This document shows positions 35,601 to 43,324 of a stretch of DNA of 64,000 nucleotides, in pieces. Source of the DNA: Thiohalocapsa sp. PB-PSB1 (GTDB lineage Bacteria > Pseudomonadota > Gammaproteobacteria > Chromatiales > Chromatiaceae); contig CP050890.1 in the NCBI GenBank assembly GCA_016745215.1, positions 1,240,001 through 1,304,000 of the forward strand, read 5' to 3'. The notes below the pieces were generated by a model, which worked only from the letters and a program-made list of their open reading frames with translations, did not search any database and was not told where the DNA came from. The stretch's first letter is position 1. Every line of letters starts with the position of its first letter. A program made the translations under genes and the position numbers.

Positions 35601-35938
35601 TTGGGTGCACTGCTTAGGTCGATGCGGTCGACTTTTTTCGCTCGGTAGGTATTGCCCGTCGGAGATATGGTGGGGCTTGGCAAAGAGTAGTCTAGAATAA
35701 TTTCTTGAGAGTCTGTTTGCGTGCTCCTGACGAGCACCGGGGCGGCGCCGCCTCGGAGAGTAAACGAGTTCGTAGCCGTCCAAGAAGAAGAACGCTCTTG
35801 GCCGAAGCAAGGATTGACTTGAGGCAGGGTCAAGCAGCACGCCAAAAGAGGGATCAGGCATGCTTGGAGCGAGCGTTTATTGCCGCTGTCGCCGTGCGCG
35901 GGGCAGATCAAGCGTCGGATTGTGAACTTGATAATCAT
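29693..35938 (-). CDS. Giant secreted C25 (gingipain-like) protease with TSP3 and RCC1-like repeats
   Basis: 2,081 residues from ATG 35938; the frame is open further upstream only through stutter array B. A long signal-peptide region (SLQACLIPLLACCLTL, then FGQE) is followed by a propeptide-like part. A C25 peptidase domain at about 295-660 has catalytic His in INHLGHANIDY and Cys in AYSQGCLPGNF. Next come a carboxypeptidase-regulatory-like beta domain (about 800-880), thrombospondin-3 calcium repeats (about 1185-1265, DTDEDGLSD, DTDADGLLD) and thirteen RCC1-like units (about 1270-1790, VGLKTDGTVLAVGDNSVGQC). A fibronectin-like part and a two-halved C-terminal module (GMNLIGFPAP, VGVDFPIVSGEGY) follow. 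Probably a surface or secreted protease; its partner is unknown. Confidence 0.8.
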   Translation of the reverse strand: MIIKFTIRRLICPAHGDSGNKRSLQACLIPLLACCLTLPQVNPCFGQERSSSWTATNSFTLRGGAAPVLVRSTQTDSQEIILDYSLPSPTISPTGNTYRAKKVDRIDLSSAPKTARSGHPRMPVIPVRAAIPAGRTVDLAKISVLSSGHHSFNGSHFVEFSEGFYPLSQPQSPTPAEPDQSIYTASQPYPASRIEVVGKQYKHGHLIVYANLYPVSYSPKTGTVSWADRMTVHIPTEPEQKPLPYVVPKRASLAWVQDLQIENPQLIEHEAHLSASLRSERPMASGLCDPDADYQYVIVTSQEMANAATDLTIHDLIAHRQAKGLTATIVLVEDIFTTYPGADDAEKLRNFIIDAYTNWGTTHVLLGGDTNVVPMRKLWVQAWPGSQYIEQVPSDLYYQCLDGNYNFDGDDLWGEPTDGPDGEDVDLLSEVVIGRASAEDAEEMSNFIYKTLYYETAPSSARFLRNALMVGEYLGFGGIADYAKSSMEEIRLGSDLHGYVTSGFAQAPLFAVSTLYDQEGEWQKDAITSALNNDQLGIINHLGHANIDYVMKFRNPDGDALHNRDPLFAYSQGCLPGNFEADCIAEHLTTSNRSGMFAVVFNSRYGWGMQNSTDGPSQRFNRQFWDAFIEERLASLGAINADSHEDNLWAINDPCIRWCYYETNLLGDPAVNLRGLIDGPEITFDSSTAVDDGTGNGDRILNPGENVEINCSLTNIGTEESVAVTAAISSDDPYITITDSTADYGTIPSYGGTAQGLDNYQVTISADCPVPHTVDFDLAISDAQDNSWIHRFSAVVDDTQHISGNVSALTGSAPIQDATIVYSGPMSGEAYTDSAGTFTTNVVRGTYELQASADGYMASAAQSVTVPPEVSNIDFALKLPPILNLSPVEIAETVETGSTLCREISVRNQGDLELTFSGTISQTGNTAQTTSDLFGYTWTSSDDPEGPDYTWEDIRSTGTCVALARHDYEQVPLSFAFPYYENTYSALFINANGRISFNKGIDGYLVQHPIPHWAEPNNYISAYSDDWFDPSAGGSVCWYDDGSKFTVQFSNVPNLFSHELIFQTTLYANGNIELNYYNIGPATPYAAVGIENALGSDGLEIAFNYRGVELHDQLLIHIDRPRTLLTLNPPSGSVPPRDTVAVNACFNATELEPGPRTGIIFIHHDDPYRDTPADIPWAIDIVPVVDTDEDGLSDSVEARYGTDPHNPDTDADGLLDGQEDRNHNGVFDPGETDARDDDTDDDGYSDGYELAEFSDPLNPDSVPSFKPNLAAGSFHTVLARLDGATIAIGKNDKSQCHVETWRDVVHVAAGYQHTLGLRPDGTVLAAGDNSIGQCNVGTWDDIIRLAAGRDGSVGLKSDGMVVATRYDVSTWWGIRQIAAGYTIVAGLKYDGTVQVTGDTFSSDLTAIAQEVSTWTDIEHVAVGSDGHVVGLRKDGTVVAAGPNTYGQCDTAALSGIVQIAAGGRHTVALRSDGTTIAIGDNSEGQCDVGSWTEVVQLAAGDLHTAGLRSDGSLFGAGSNSYWQRNFKSWRDIVQIAGYGASTESVTIALLADGTVLAQGDNSYGLCDAESWQDIIQVAVGPFHALGLKSDGTVVAVGNPSGGITDVSSWTNIAYVAAGTSHSLGVKKDGTVVATGWCYQNECDVSSWTSIVQVDTGYMHSVGLQSDGTVLAVGYNWDGQCDVQTWSSISRVSAGNSHSVGLKTDGTVLAVGDNSVGQCNVDSWTDIVWVEALQDRTIGIKKDGTVLSTRSSDDFSDLQNVVQMSKNLVGLQGNGVPATNEDSVSWWNDLGQASLHDWDYSPAPYWPLRIAPENEAEAIPLDASFNWGASPNVTGYGLQVSRTPDFSALVVDEPEIADTFFEVADAFADNAVFYWRMRAQNEFGASTWSPAWTFTTTSQQPFSLILKKGLNLFAYPVQVAPEHGTCSALLSSIGTSDEISSISRLNSVAQRWESCDHNGGVDFAITAGGAYAAQMTSRKTVVLTGEPSCEAEALSAGMNLIGFPAPSEGLGCLALSEQLSANDVGVIQRYNRESCRFESCAAYTRADGSWSVVGVDFPIVSGEGYLVGRRGEGIVVLPDCNR

Positions 35939-36060
35939 ATCTCTGATTGTGTGCTCGTTTGAAGGGGAATCTCCTATTGCGGCAGAGTTAATTGAGAGGT
36001 TAGCAAGGATTTCGACCGCGTCAAGGCGATGGGGCAAACGTACGGGAAGCAGGCAGAACA

Positions 36061-36708
36061 GCAAAAAAAGGACACCAACAGCAAAAAAAGGACAGCAAAA
36101 AAAGAGCAAAAAACAGAGCAAAAAAAGGACACCCACTTTCCGCTCCGCTCACTTTTCGCTCCACTGAAATATGGGTGTCCCGTACCGCTCCGCTCCGTAC
36201 CGCTCCGCTGAAATATGGGCGCTGAAATATGGGTGTCCCGTACCGCTCCCGTACCGCTCTCGTCCCGTACCGCTCTCGTACCGCTCAAATACTCGTCAGT
36301 GCTGAAATATGGGTGTCCCGTACCGCTCCCCTCCCGTACCGCTCCGCCGTACCGCCGTACCGCTCCGAAATATGGGTGTCTCGTACCGCTTCCCGTACCG
36401 CTGCTGCCGTACCGCTGCTCCGAAATATGGGTGTCCCGTACCGCTCCGAAATATGGGTGTCCCGTACCGCTGTCCGGTCTCCCGTACCGCTGTCCGTACC
36501 GCTGTCCCGTACCGCTGCTGGGTGTCCCGTACCGCTGCTGTACCGCTGCGTATCCCGTACCGCTGCGTACCGCTGCCGCGTACCGCTGTACCCCGTACCG
36601 CTCCCGTACCGCTCCGCCGTACCGCTCCGCCCGTACCGCTCCGGTACCGCTCCGGTACCGCTCCGTCCCGTACCGCTCGCGTACCGCTCTGGTGTCCCGT
36701 ACCGCTCT
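36061..36708 (+). repeat. Stutter array B (same family as array A)
   Basis: Same orientation and same parts as array A: GCAAAAAAAGGAC seeds, the CACCCACTTTCCGCTCCGC...GAAATATGGGTG centre, then more than thirty GTACCGCT units with leaders of different length. A block of units ending GCTG lies in the middle (about 36.40-36.60 kb) between blocks ending GCTC. Open frames across it are artefacts. Confidence 0.9.
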
Positions 36709-36930
36709 GCAAACGCCGCTCGCTGGGAGATCCCGACGGAGGCAACTTCCAGTCCAGAGCCCCGTATGGCATCAGCCGCTTGATCCGCAAGATGTCCTCG
36801 CGGAGGCGCGGCGTTGATGACAGCGAGCGCGGGGCTCTTGGCCAGATCCGCGATGTCCTTGGTCGAGAGAATGGCACGCAAGTCCAAAATCGCCGGGCGA
36901 CACGGAAGATGGCATGTTTGCATCTCGAAG
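36709..36930 (-). pseudogene. ParA-family ATPase fragment cut by array B
   Basis: DLRAILSTKDIADLAKSPAL then AVINAAPPRGHLADQAADAI and VGISQRAAFAE match the C-terminal half of ParA/MinD-like partition ATPases. The N-terminal Walker region is absent, and after QRAAFAE the frame runs straight into array B. Likely a plasmid or mobile-element remnant. Confidence 0.55.
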
Positions 36931-36953
36931 CAACACTCTCTTGCCGGACCAGA

Positions 36954-38198
36954 TTACCGAGCTGCTTGCTCCGGAAACAGTCCCGGCATCCAACGACTGG
37001 CGAGCCGAGCAGGGAAGGCCAGTTGCAGCGGCGCTCGGGTCGTCTCGGCGGTGATGACGCCTTCGCTCGTCAGGGCGGACAGGACGCGCCTGGCCTGACG
37101 CTCGCTGACACCGAGGATGGCCGGGACTTCTCGGCGGGGAAGGGTGCCGCGATAGAGCAGGGCTCCGAGTAGCGCATCGGCCCGTGCGGGCAAGGTGCCT
37201 TGTCGGATCGCGTCCTCGGTCCAGCTTTGGATGCGCGTGCGCAGCTGTTCGGGCTGGATCAGTCCTTCCATGAAGTCAACCTGGTCGATGCAGACGTCGA
37301 GGAAGAAGGCGGTGAAGTCGGCCAAGGCCTCCTGGCTCAGGTGGCCGCGACCGTCAAGGTCATTGCGCCGTGGCTGGTCGCAGGCGGCGAGGTGGCGCTT
37401 GTAGGTCTCGGCATTGCGCGCGAGTCCGCGTGCGACTGACCAGACGGCACCGGTGTCGAGGGTCTCCAGCAGGGTCGCGTGGGACATGAGCCGTGCGACC
37501 CGGCCGTTGCCATCGGTGAAGGGGTGGACCCAGAGGAGACGGTGATGGGCGCAGGCCGCGGCGAGGATGGCGTTAGTTGGGCCGAGGTTGCCATAGGCGC
37601 TCTCGAAGCGGTTCAGGAAGCGCGGGATGGCACCGGCGCTGATGGCGACGTGTCGGCCTACCTCGACGTCTCGGGTCCGCCAGGCGCCGGGGATCACGCG
37701 CTCGGGGGCGCCGCCTTTGCGGGTTTTGACCCACAGCAGGTCGTCGGGGAGCTGCTCGCAGAAGCGACGGTGGATCTCGCGCAGGCCCTCGATGGTCAGG
37801 GCGCGTCCCTGGAGTCCGCCTTGGTCGATCCAGCGCTGTACTGCGATATGGGCCTGGGCTTCAAGTTGTAGATCGCGCTGGTGTGGATCGGCGCTGTAGT
37901 CCTGCTGTAGGGCGCGCTCGATGTCGATGGGATGGGTGTCGTGGCCCTCGATGAGGTTGCTGTAGTAGCAGTTCATGGACCGGACCAGGGTCGCCAGGGC
38001 TGCGAGCAGGCTGGCGGGTAGGGCACTGCGGAGGCTTGCGGCTTTCTGAGCCAGGGTCAGGGCGCGGTCGACGAGCGCTCCGCGTTGGCGGGCACCCTCG
38101 GGGATGAGGAGCGGTTCCATCAGGGTGATGGGTTCGCCTCGGTCTGGTCGATCGGCGTCCGCTTGTGTGTCCGCTTTCTTTTCTGCCATGAGTCTCAT
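36954..38198 (-). CDS. Fic-domain protein (class II, probable AMP-transferase)
   Basis: A 414-residue protein. The catalytic motif HPFTDGNGRVARL is complete. An N-terminal helix carries SNLIEG, matching the [S/T]xxxE[G/N] self-inhibition motif of class II Fic proteins. The C-terminal ~80 residues (RREVPAILGVSERQARRVLS) form a winged-helix domain. By family it transfers AMP to a target hydroxyl, with the inhibitory Glu limiting activity. The second ATG (38189) is an alternative start. A perfect TATAAT lies just upstream of it, so a leaderless transcript is possible. It is flanked by ParA and relaxase remnants. Confidence 0.85.
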   Translation of the reverse strand: MRLMAEKKADTQADADRPDRGEPITLMEPLLIPEGARQRGALVDRALTLAQKAASLRSALPASLLAALATLVRSMNCYYSNLIEGHDTHPIDIERALQQDYSADPHQRDLQLEAQAHIAVQRWIDQGGLQGRALTIEGLREIHRRFCEQLPDDLLWVKTRKGGAPERVIPGAWRTRDVEVGRHVAISAGAIPRFLNRFESAYGNLGPTNAILAAACAHHRLLWVHPFTDGNGRVARLMSHATLLETLDTGAVWSVARGLARNAETYKRHLAACDQPRRNDLDGRGHLSQEALADFTAFFLDVCIDQVDFMEGLIQPEQLRTRIQSWTEDAIRQGTLPARADALLGALLYRGTLPRREVPAILGVSERQARRVLSALTSEGVITAETTRAPLQLAFPARLASRWMPGLFPEQAAR

Positions 38199-38293
38199 TA
38201 TATCATGGTGTTACTGATCTTTATGAAGCGTTCGTGGCCGCTTTCTTGGCCGTGATTATCCGGAGTGCTCGTGAATCGCCGCGTTATGCCAGA

Positions 38294-38831
38294 TCAGCGT
38301 TCCCATCCCTCGCTGGCGCGGCGCTCTTTCGGCGCCTTGGGCAGCTGATGCTGGTCGTAGTGGTCAGCGACGTAGTCGCGGATGGTCTGGGCGGCTTCAT
38401 GGTCGCCGGCGGCGGCGTAGTGCTCGGCGATGCGGGTCCAGGCGTCGGCGCGTTTTTGGATGGCATTGTGTTCGATCTCGGCGTCGTAGGTCGGTGAGCC
38501 GTCGGGCCGTTGTCGGGTGCTGCGGCGGGTCAGCTCGTCGAGGTCGCGGCGATAGCCCTGCTTGCCCTGACCACGGCTGTAGCTGGGGGTGGCGGAGGCT
38601 TCGATGCCGTGGCGTTCGAGCGCCTGGGCGAAGTGCTGTCGCCAGGCGCGCAGGTGCTCGCAGCGGGGGTTGAGCCAGTGATCCGCTCGGCTCTGGAGGC
38701 CGACGACGACGTGAGCGTGGTAGTGGGCGGTGTCGTCGTGGAAAGCAAAGAGGTGGTCACGGTCGCCGAACTCATGCTGGAGAAAGTCGCGCACGGCAAG
38801 CTCGAAGGCGCCGGTGTCGGTGCCGGGTAGA
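38294..38831 (-). pseudogene. Relaxase/mobilisation protein fragment
   Basis: The frame begins mid-protein (GTDTGAFELAVRDFLQHEFG) and contains HDDTAHYHAHVVVGL, the HUH-type metal motif of MOB relaxases. It then runs through RAWRQHFAQALERHGIE and a charged tail to a stop at 38294. The N-terminal part with the catalytic Tyr is missing, so it cannot nick DNA. Confidence 0.65.
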
Positions 38832-38849
38832 CTTCGTTCGCCCTACTCA

Positions 38850-39228
38850 AAGCCGTCGTCAGAGCAGATCGAACCCGCTCATCGCGCAGCACCTCTTCGG
38901 GCAACCGGAGCTTGCGCAGCAGTGTCTCCGTGACCGCTTCCTTCTTACGTGGCAGATAGGTTCGATCTGAGTACCGCGAGGCGAGGGACGCCAGTGAGTT
39001 GTACAGTTTCCGGTTGATATCCCGGATGTGGAACATGTAGAGGGAGCCGTACGTCGGGGAGAAGCGCTGCGGGTTTGGCTTTTCTTGCTCAGTCAGCTCG
39101 AAGTACTGTACAGTACGGAGTTCGCCGAAGACTCGCGCTACATCTCGTGGTAGGTCGCCGACATCCGGCGATACAAGAAAAAGAACCCGGATGTACAGGA
39201 CCGGCTGAACGATATGATCAACCACCAT
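38850..39228 (-). pseudogene. Unrecognised gene fragment fused to the relaxase junction
   Basis: About 125 codons of protein-like sequence (LFLVSPDVGDLPRDVARVFG, YFELTEQEKPNPQRFSPTY, RKLYNSLASLASRYSD) that enters another frame of the relaxase fragment without its own stop. I do not recognise the family. On the opposite strand near 39180-39291 a short frame ending LVTQVDKLARDLAGSSGPEG competes with it. Confidence 0.35.
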
Positions 39229-39273
39229 CTGGTGACACAGGTCGACAAGCTGGCGCGTGACCTCGCGGGGAGC

Positions 39274-40260
39274 TCAGGCCCGGAGGGTTAGGGCATCGGA
39301 AAGCCGGCGGCAATCGAGCCGAGCTTCCCGCGCGAGCGTCGTCGACGGGGATTCGTCGAAAAGCTGCCGGTACTCGACGGCGGTGCGACCGAGCTCCACG
39401 AAACCCCAACGGCCAGCAGCTTCCGTGACGGTCTCCCGCCCCGGCATCGCGCGCCGCAGATCCCGATGCAGACCATTCATGCGAATGCGGTGCAAGTATC
39501 GCTGCGGCGAGATGTCGAATGCCTCCCGGAAGCCGAGCTCCAACCCGCGTCGGCTGATGCCGACGGCCGCGGCCAGTTCATCAATGCGAGTGGGTTGACG
39601 GAGCGTCTCCGCAATGTGGAGTGCGCGTCGGCATGCCGCGTACTGCGTGCGTGTTGTGGCGAGTCTTCCTGTCTCGTCAGCACAGGCTAGCAGCGCGGTG
39701 ACGGCGGCCAGCAGTTGTAACTGGAAAGCGTCCAGCAGAAGGCGGTTGCTGCGATATGAGCTGTTGCTACGTAACAGCGTAATGATATGCAAAACCAAAG
39801 AGCCAAGCTGACGAACCAACTGCGGCGGGCTGGTCAAGGATCTTTCCTTGGGTAGCAGGTCCGCGGTCAGCTCCGCGCCGAGGTAGCCTGTGAGCATACC
39901 CGTCGGAACGAGTATCACCCAATGGTTCGCATTGTCCGGCGTTCCAAACTCGATGGCGGTGCCGTCGAGTCCGCAAGAAACAACGCCCTGGCAAACACTC
40001 GCACCACACCATGTGAATTCGCGATCGGCGCAGAGACCGGCCAGTGCGAGATAGCCTCGAGGCGTCGCACCCGTCGCAAAAACACGCTTGGACCAACGTT
40101 CGTGAGTCAGGAGAATGCCGTTGACCTGGGCGAAGTCCAGGTTGGCGAGCATGCGTCCCGACGAGAGCTGTCGCATGCGCAGGTCCCAGGGCCAGACCGC
40201 GTAGTTGAGCTCTTCAATGTCTTGTACTTCGATCTTGCCGGCATCGGCTTTCGTCGTCAT
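39274..40260 (-). CDS. AraC-family transcriptional regulator
   Basis: A 328-residue protein. The N-terminal ~210 residues resemble the sensor half of AraC regulators of the OruR/AraC-binding type. The C-terminal ~110 hold two helix-turn-helix units: RIDELAAAVGISRRGLELGF with REAFDISPQRYLHRIRM, and VTEAAGRWGFVELGRTAVEY. I start at ATG 40260, preceded by AGGTGAC. It is divergent from the arylsulfatase gene across 320 bp, so it probably regulates that gene; the ligand is unknown. Confidence 0.85.
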   Translation of the reverse strand: MTTKADAGKIEVQDIEELNYAVWPWDLRMRQLSSGRMLANLDFAQVNGILLTHERWSKRVFATGATPRGYLALAGLCADREFTWCGASVCQGVVSCGLDGTAIEFGTPDNANHWVILVPTGMLTGYLGAELTADLLPKERSLTSPPQLVRQLGSLVLHIITLLRSNSSYRSNRLLLDAFQLQLLAAVTALLACADETGRLATTRTQYAACRRALHIAETLRQPTRIDELAAAVGISRRGLELGFREAFDISPQRYLHRIRMNGLHRDLRRAMPGRETVTEAAGRWGFVELGRTAVEYRQLFDESPSTTLAREARLDCRRLSDALTLRA

Positions 40261-40579
40261 CGCAGTGTCACCTGGTAAGGTCGGTTTGTCCCCTATCCGA
40301 CTGCTGAACGTGGCTCCTCGTAATGTTACACAATCTTGCGCAAACCGCATAGGCGCCCGGGCGGTTCCCCTCTAGGATTTCGGCTCCGAACCTGGCCGCT
40401 CTGGCGCGAAGGCACCGGCCGTCACGCTCGCTCAGCGACGCATCGGCGGCACGGCTGGCGGCGGGGCGTGACCTCCCGTCCGGCGCGTCTGTCGAGGGCA
40501 TCGCATCGACGGCCCAGGTGGGCATCCGGCGCTTCGCGCTACCCCAGAAGAGCCTAGCAACTCAAACGGAGATCGACCG

Positions 40580-42181
40580 ATGATAACGACGTCCCTAAGC
40601 CGCGCTGCGATCGCTGCGCTTGCGCTGCTGACCATTCCCATTCCCGTGGCCCTGGCCCTGGCGCAAACCGAGAAGCCGAACATCCTCGTCATCATGGGCG
40701 ATGACATCGGCATCACCAACATCAGTGCCTACGGCCACGGCATGATGGGGCAAACGCCCAACATCGACCAGCTCGCCGAGCAGGGCGCCATGTTCACCGA
40801 CTACTACGGCGAGCAGAGCTGCACGGCCGGGCGTGCAGCCTTCATCACCGGCCAGAGCCCCTTCCGCGTCGGCCTGACCAAGGTCGGCATGCCCGGCGCC
40901 AAGCAGGGCATCAGCGACAAGGACCCGACGCTCGCGCAGTTGCTGAAGCCCCACGGTTATGTCTCCGGCCAGTTCGGCAAGAACCACCTCGGCGACCGCA
41001 ACGAGTACCTGCCCACGGTGCATGGCTTCGACGAGTACGCCGGCGTGCTCTACCACCTCAACGCACTGGAGGAGCCGGAGAACGTCGACTACCCGCAGGA
41101 TCCCGAGTTCTTGGAGAAATTCGGACCCCGCAACGTCATCTATACCCGGGCCAGCGACACGTTTGACAACACCGAGGATCCGCGCTTCGGCGTCGTCGGC
41201 AAGCAGACGATCGAAGACCTCGACAAGATGACCATCGAGCGCATGAAGACCTATGATGACGAGACGCTCGCGCAATCGATCGATTTCATGGAGCGGGCCG
41301 TCAAGGATGGCAAGCCCTTCTTTGTCTGGCACAACACCACCCGTACGCACTCTTTTACCCACCTGCGGAAAGAGTACGCCGACATGATCCCCGAGAAAGG
41401 ACTCTATGGCGCCGCCTTGACCGAGCTGGATGATACGGTGGGCGCGTTGTTGAAGGAGCTCGAGGACCTGGGCGTTGCCGACAACACGATCGTCGTGTTC
41501 TTGTCAGACAACGGCGCTATGAAGTTCAGCTGGCCTGACGGCGGCACCTCGCCTTTCCACAACGAGAAGGCCACCACCTGGGAAGGGGGCGTTCGTGTGC
41601 CGGCCATGGTGCGCTGGCCGGGCGTCGTCAAGCCCGGCACCGTCATCAATGACCTCTTCGCCCACAACGACTGGCTACCGACCCTCATGGCCGCGGCCGG
41701 CGAGCCCGGGATCAAGGAAAAACTGCTCAAGGGCCATGAGGCCGGCGGCAAGAGCTACAAGGTCCACCTGGACGGTTATGACCAGACGGGGCTTCTCAAG
41801 GGCGAAGGCCCGGGCGCACGCAAAGAGTTTTTCTATGTGTCGGATGATGGTGACCTTGGCGCATTCCGCTACGAGGATTGGAAGATCTCGTTCCTGACCC
41901 AGGAGTGCAACGGTATGGACGTGTGGGACTGCACCTACAAGCAACATCGCTTCCCGCGCATTGCGAACCTGCGGAGAGATCCCTTCGAAAACGCCCAGCA
42001 GGCCGGCGCAACCATGGGATGGCAGGATTGGTCGTTCCGGCGCATTTACGTGCTCGTTCCCGCGCAGGGCATCGTCGGAAAATTCGTCCAGTCCTTCAAG
42101 GACTTCCCCCCGCGTGGCGCTCCCGCCAGCTTCAGTGTCGGCGATGCTTTGAAGATGATGCAAACGCCCCAGCATAACTGA
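40580..42181 (+). CDS. Secreted arylsulfatase
   Basis: A 533-residue sulfatase. A signal peptide (AAIAALALLTIPIPVALALA) is followed by the first metal-site strand PNILVIMGDDIG. The formylglycine motif reads SCTAGRAAFITGQ, a C-x-A-x-R form of the usual C-x-P-x-R. FGKNHLGD and VVFLSDNGAMKFS hold further metal and sulfate ligands. It should hydrolyse sulfate esters in the periplasm after Cys-to-formylglycine conversion; no maturase gene is in the window. GGAG lies eight bases before ATG 40580. The divergent AraC gene is its likely regulator. Confidence 0.9.
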   Translation: MITTSLSRAAIAALALLTIPIPVALALAQTEKPNILVIMGDDIGITNISAYGHGMMGQTPNIDQLAEQGAMFTDYYGEQSCTAGRAAFITGQSPFRVGLTKVGMPGAKQGISDKDPTLAQLLKPHGYVSGQFGKNHLGDRNEYLPTVHGFDEYAGVLYHLNALEEPENVDYPQDPEFLEKFGPRNVIYTRASDTFDNTEDPRFGVVGKQTIEDLDKMTIERMKTYDDETLAQSIDFMERAVKDGKPFFVWHNTTRTHSFTHLRKEYADMIPEKGLYGAALTELDDTVGALLKELEDLGVADNTIVVFLSDNGAMKFSWPDGGTSPFHNEKATTWEGGVRVPAMVRWPGVVKPGTVINDLFAHNDWLPTLMAAAGEPGIKEKLLKGHEAGGKSYKVHLDGYDQTGLLKGEGPGARKEFFYVSDDGDLGAFRYEDWKISFLTQECNGMDVWDCTYKQHRFPRIANLRRDPFENAQQAGATMGWQDWSFRRIYVLVPAQGIVGKFVQSFKDFPPRGAPASFSVGDALKMMQTPQHN

Positions 42182-42284
42182 CCGCGCGTGACCTAAGGAG
42201 ATGCCGATTATTGGCGATGCCGATTATTGGCCATCCATGGCCAAACTCGGCACGGAGCACGAAAACGCGGTTTCCGTGCTCCTG

Positions 42285-42312
42285 CATTTTCAAGCACTTG
42301 CGTGCTTGAAAA
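42285..42312. repeat. REP-type palindrome interrupted by IS66 derivative
   Basis: CATTTTCAAGCAC (42285-42297), loop TTGC, GTGCTTGAAAA (42302-42312); the last two bases of the right arm (TG) now lie at 43236, beyond the IS. Restored, it is a perfect 13-bp stem about 100 bp after the sulfatase gene. Confidence 0.75.
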
Positions 42313-43227
42313 GTAACTTCTCACTTTCCTCCGGCAGCCGCCGCACGAACGACCTCGGCCAAAGGCGGAATAGCGTTCACCCGCGCCAGCCTGTCGTGCA
42401 GGTAGTGCCAGAACGAGATGCCCAGTTTGCGCAGGTTTTCTTCAGGCTGGTGAAGGTATCCCGACAGCGTCGCCCGTCTTCGCTGCGGGTCGAACCGCTG
42501 GTTTTGCGTCGACTGACATATTCGCGGATATCGCTTTCGCTGAGGTTGTTGTGTAACGGCAGGTCGGGGTCGTCGAGCACTCCAAGCAACTCTTCTTTGT
42601 TGCGCGCCAAACGTTTGAGGTGCCCGTTGAGCGTCTCGTAATTCGTGCGGGTCCGGCACAGTTCGTCGAACCGGCTGCGGATTTCTTCGCGGAATTGCGG
42701 CGTTTGGAAAGCTTCCTCGATCTTGTACGCTTTCAGGTCGGCATACAGATCCCAAATCTGGCAACGCACCCAATCGATGTGCTTGGCGTGGGTTGGATTG
42801 AGCGGCACGAGCTTGTTGATGTTGCGCTCGGCGTGCATCCAGCACAGCGCATGACGGAACCGGCAGCCCTTCCGGGACGATTTTCTGCTCTTCGTGGACC
42901 TCCAATTCCCCGGTTTTTGCGCGTTTCGGGCCGGGTTTGGGCTTCTTTTCCGTGCCGCCTTCCCCGGCCTTGTCGGTCTCCGCATCCATCCGGCTCGGCT
43001 TCAGTTTGGGCTTGCCCTTGAGCTCCTTTAGCCGCTTGACCTCGGCTTCCAACTCCTCAATCCGCTCCTGTTGCTCCACAATCAGCCGCAGCAATGCCTG
43101 CACCAGCGGTGTCTGCTCCGCTTCGGGGATCTCCGGCAGCTTGATCGTCGGCTTGCTCATAGCGCTGAGTCTATCCGCATTTCTCCAGATAGCAACAGAA
43201 TTTTGCCGGGGGAGAATGAGAAGTTAC
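42313..43227 (-). mobile_element. IS66-family deletion derivative (915 bp)
   Basis: Inverted ends GTAACTTCTCA...CTCCGGC at 42313 and 43227, and a perfect 8-bp target duplication CTTGAAAA (42305-42312 and 43228-43235), as expected for IS66. Inside is only a shortened, frameshifted transposase, so it can move only with help from another copy. Confidence 0.85.
42321..43160 (-). pseudogene. IS66 transposase with internal deletion and frameshifts
   Basis: The N-terminus (PTIKLPEIPEAEQTPLVQAL, then the coiled ERIEELEAEVKRLKELKGK) is followed, after EEQKIVPEGLP, by a jump of about 200 residues. It resumes in another frame at ALCWMHAERNINKLVP, through LPLHNNLSESDIREYVSRRK, and shifts again to FWHYLHDRLARVNAIPPLAE. 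The first catalytic Asp region is deleted. Confidence 0.8.
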
Positions 43228-43324
43228 CTTGAAAATGGCGGGGCTCCTGCCCCGTGTGGGATCAAGGTTCCGCACTCAGCCGGGGCGGCGCTGTCGCTTC
43301 CAGGGTTCCGGAACGCCGTGCTAA

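Noticed and set aside
35938..36136. N-terminal extension of the giant protease to 36136
   Set aside because: The extra residues (MGVLFLLCFLLFFCCPF) come from the AAAAAAAGGAC repeat of array B. A normal signal peptide begins after the ATG at 35938.
36215..37172. Overlapping 180-290-codon frames through array B
   Set aside because: Same reason as array A; up to five frames are open on the two strands.
39100..39291. Plus-strand frame ending LVTQVDKLARDLAGSSGPEG
   Set aside because: Protein-like but interrupted by a TAG and overlapping another frame; I could not decide between them or name a family.
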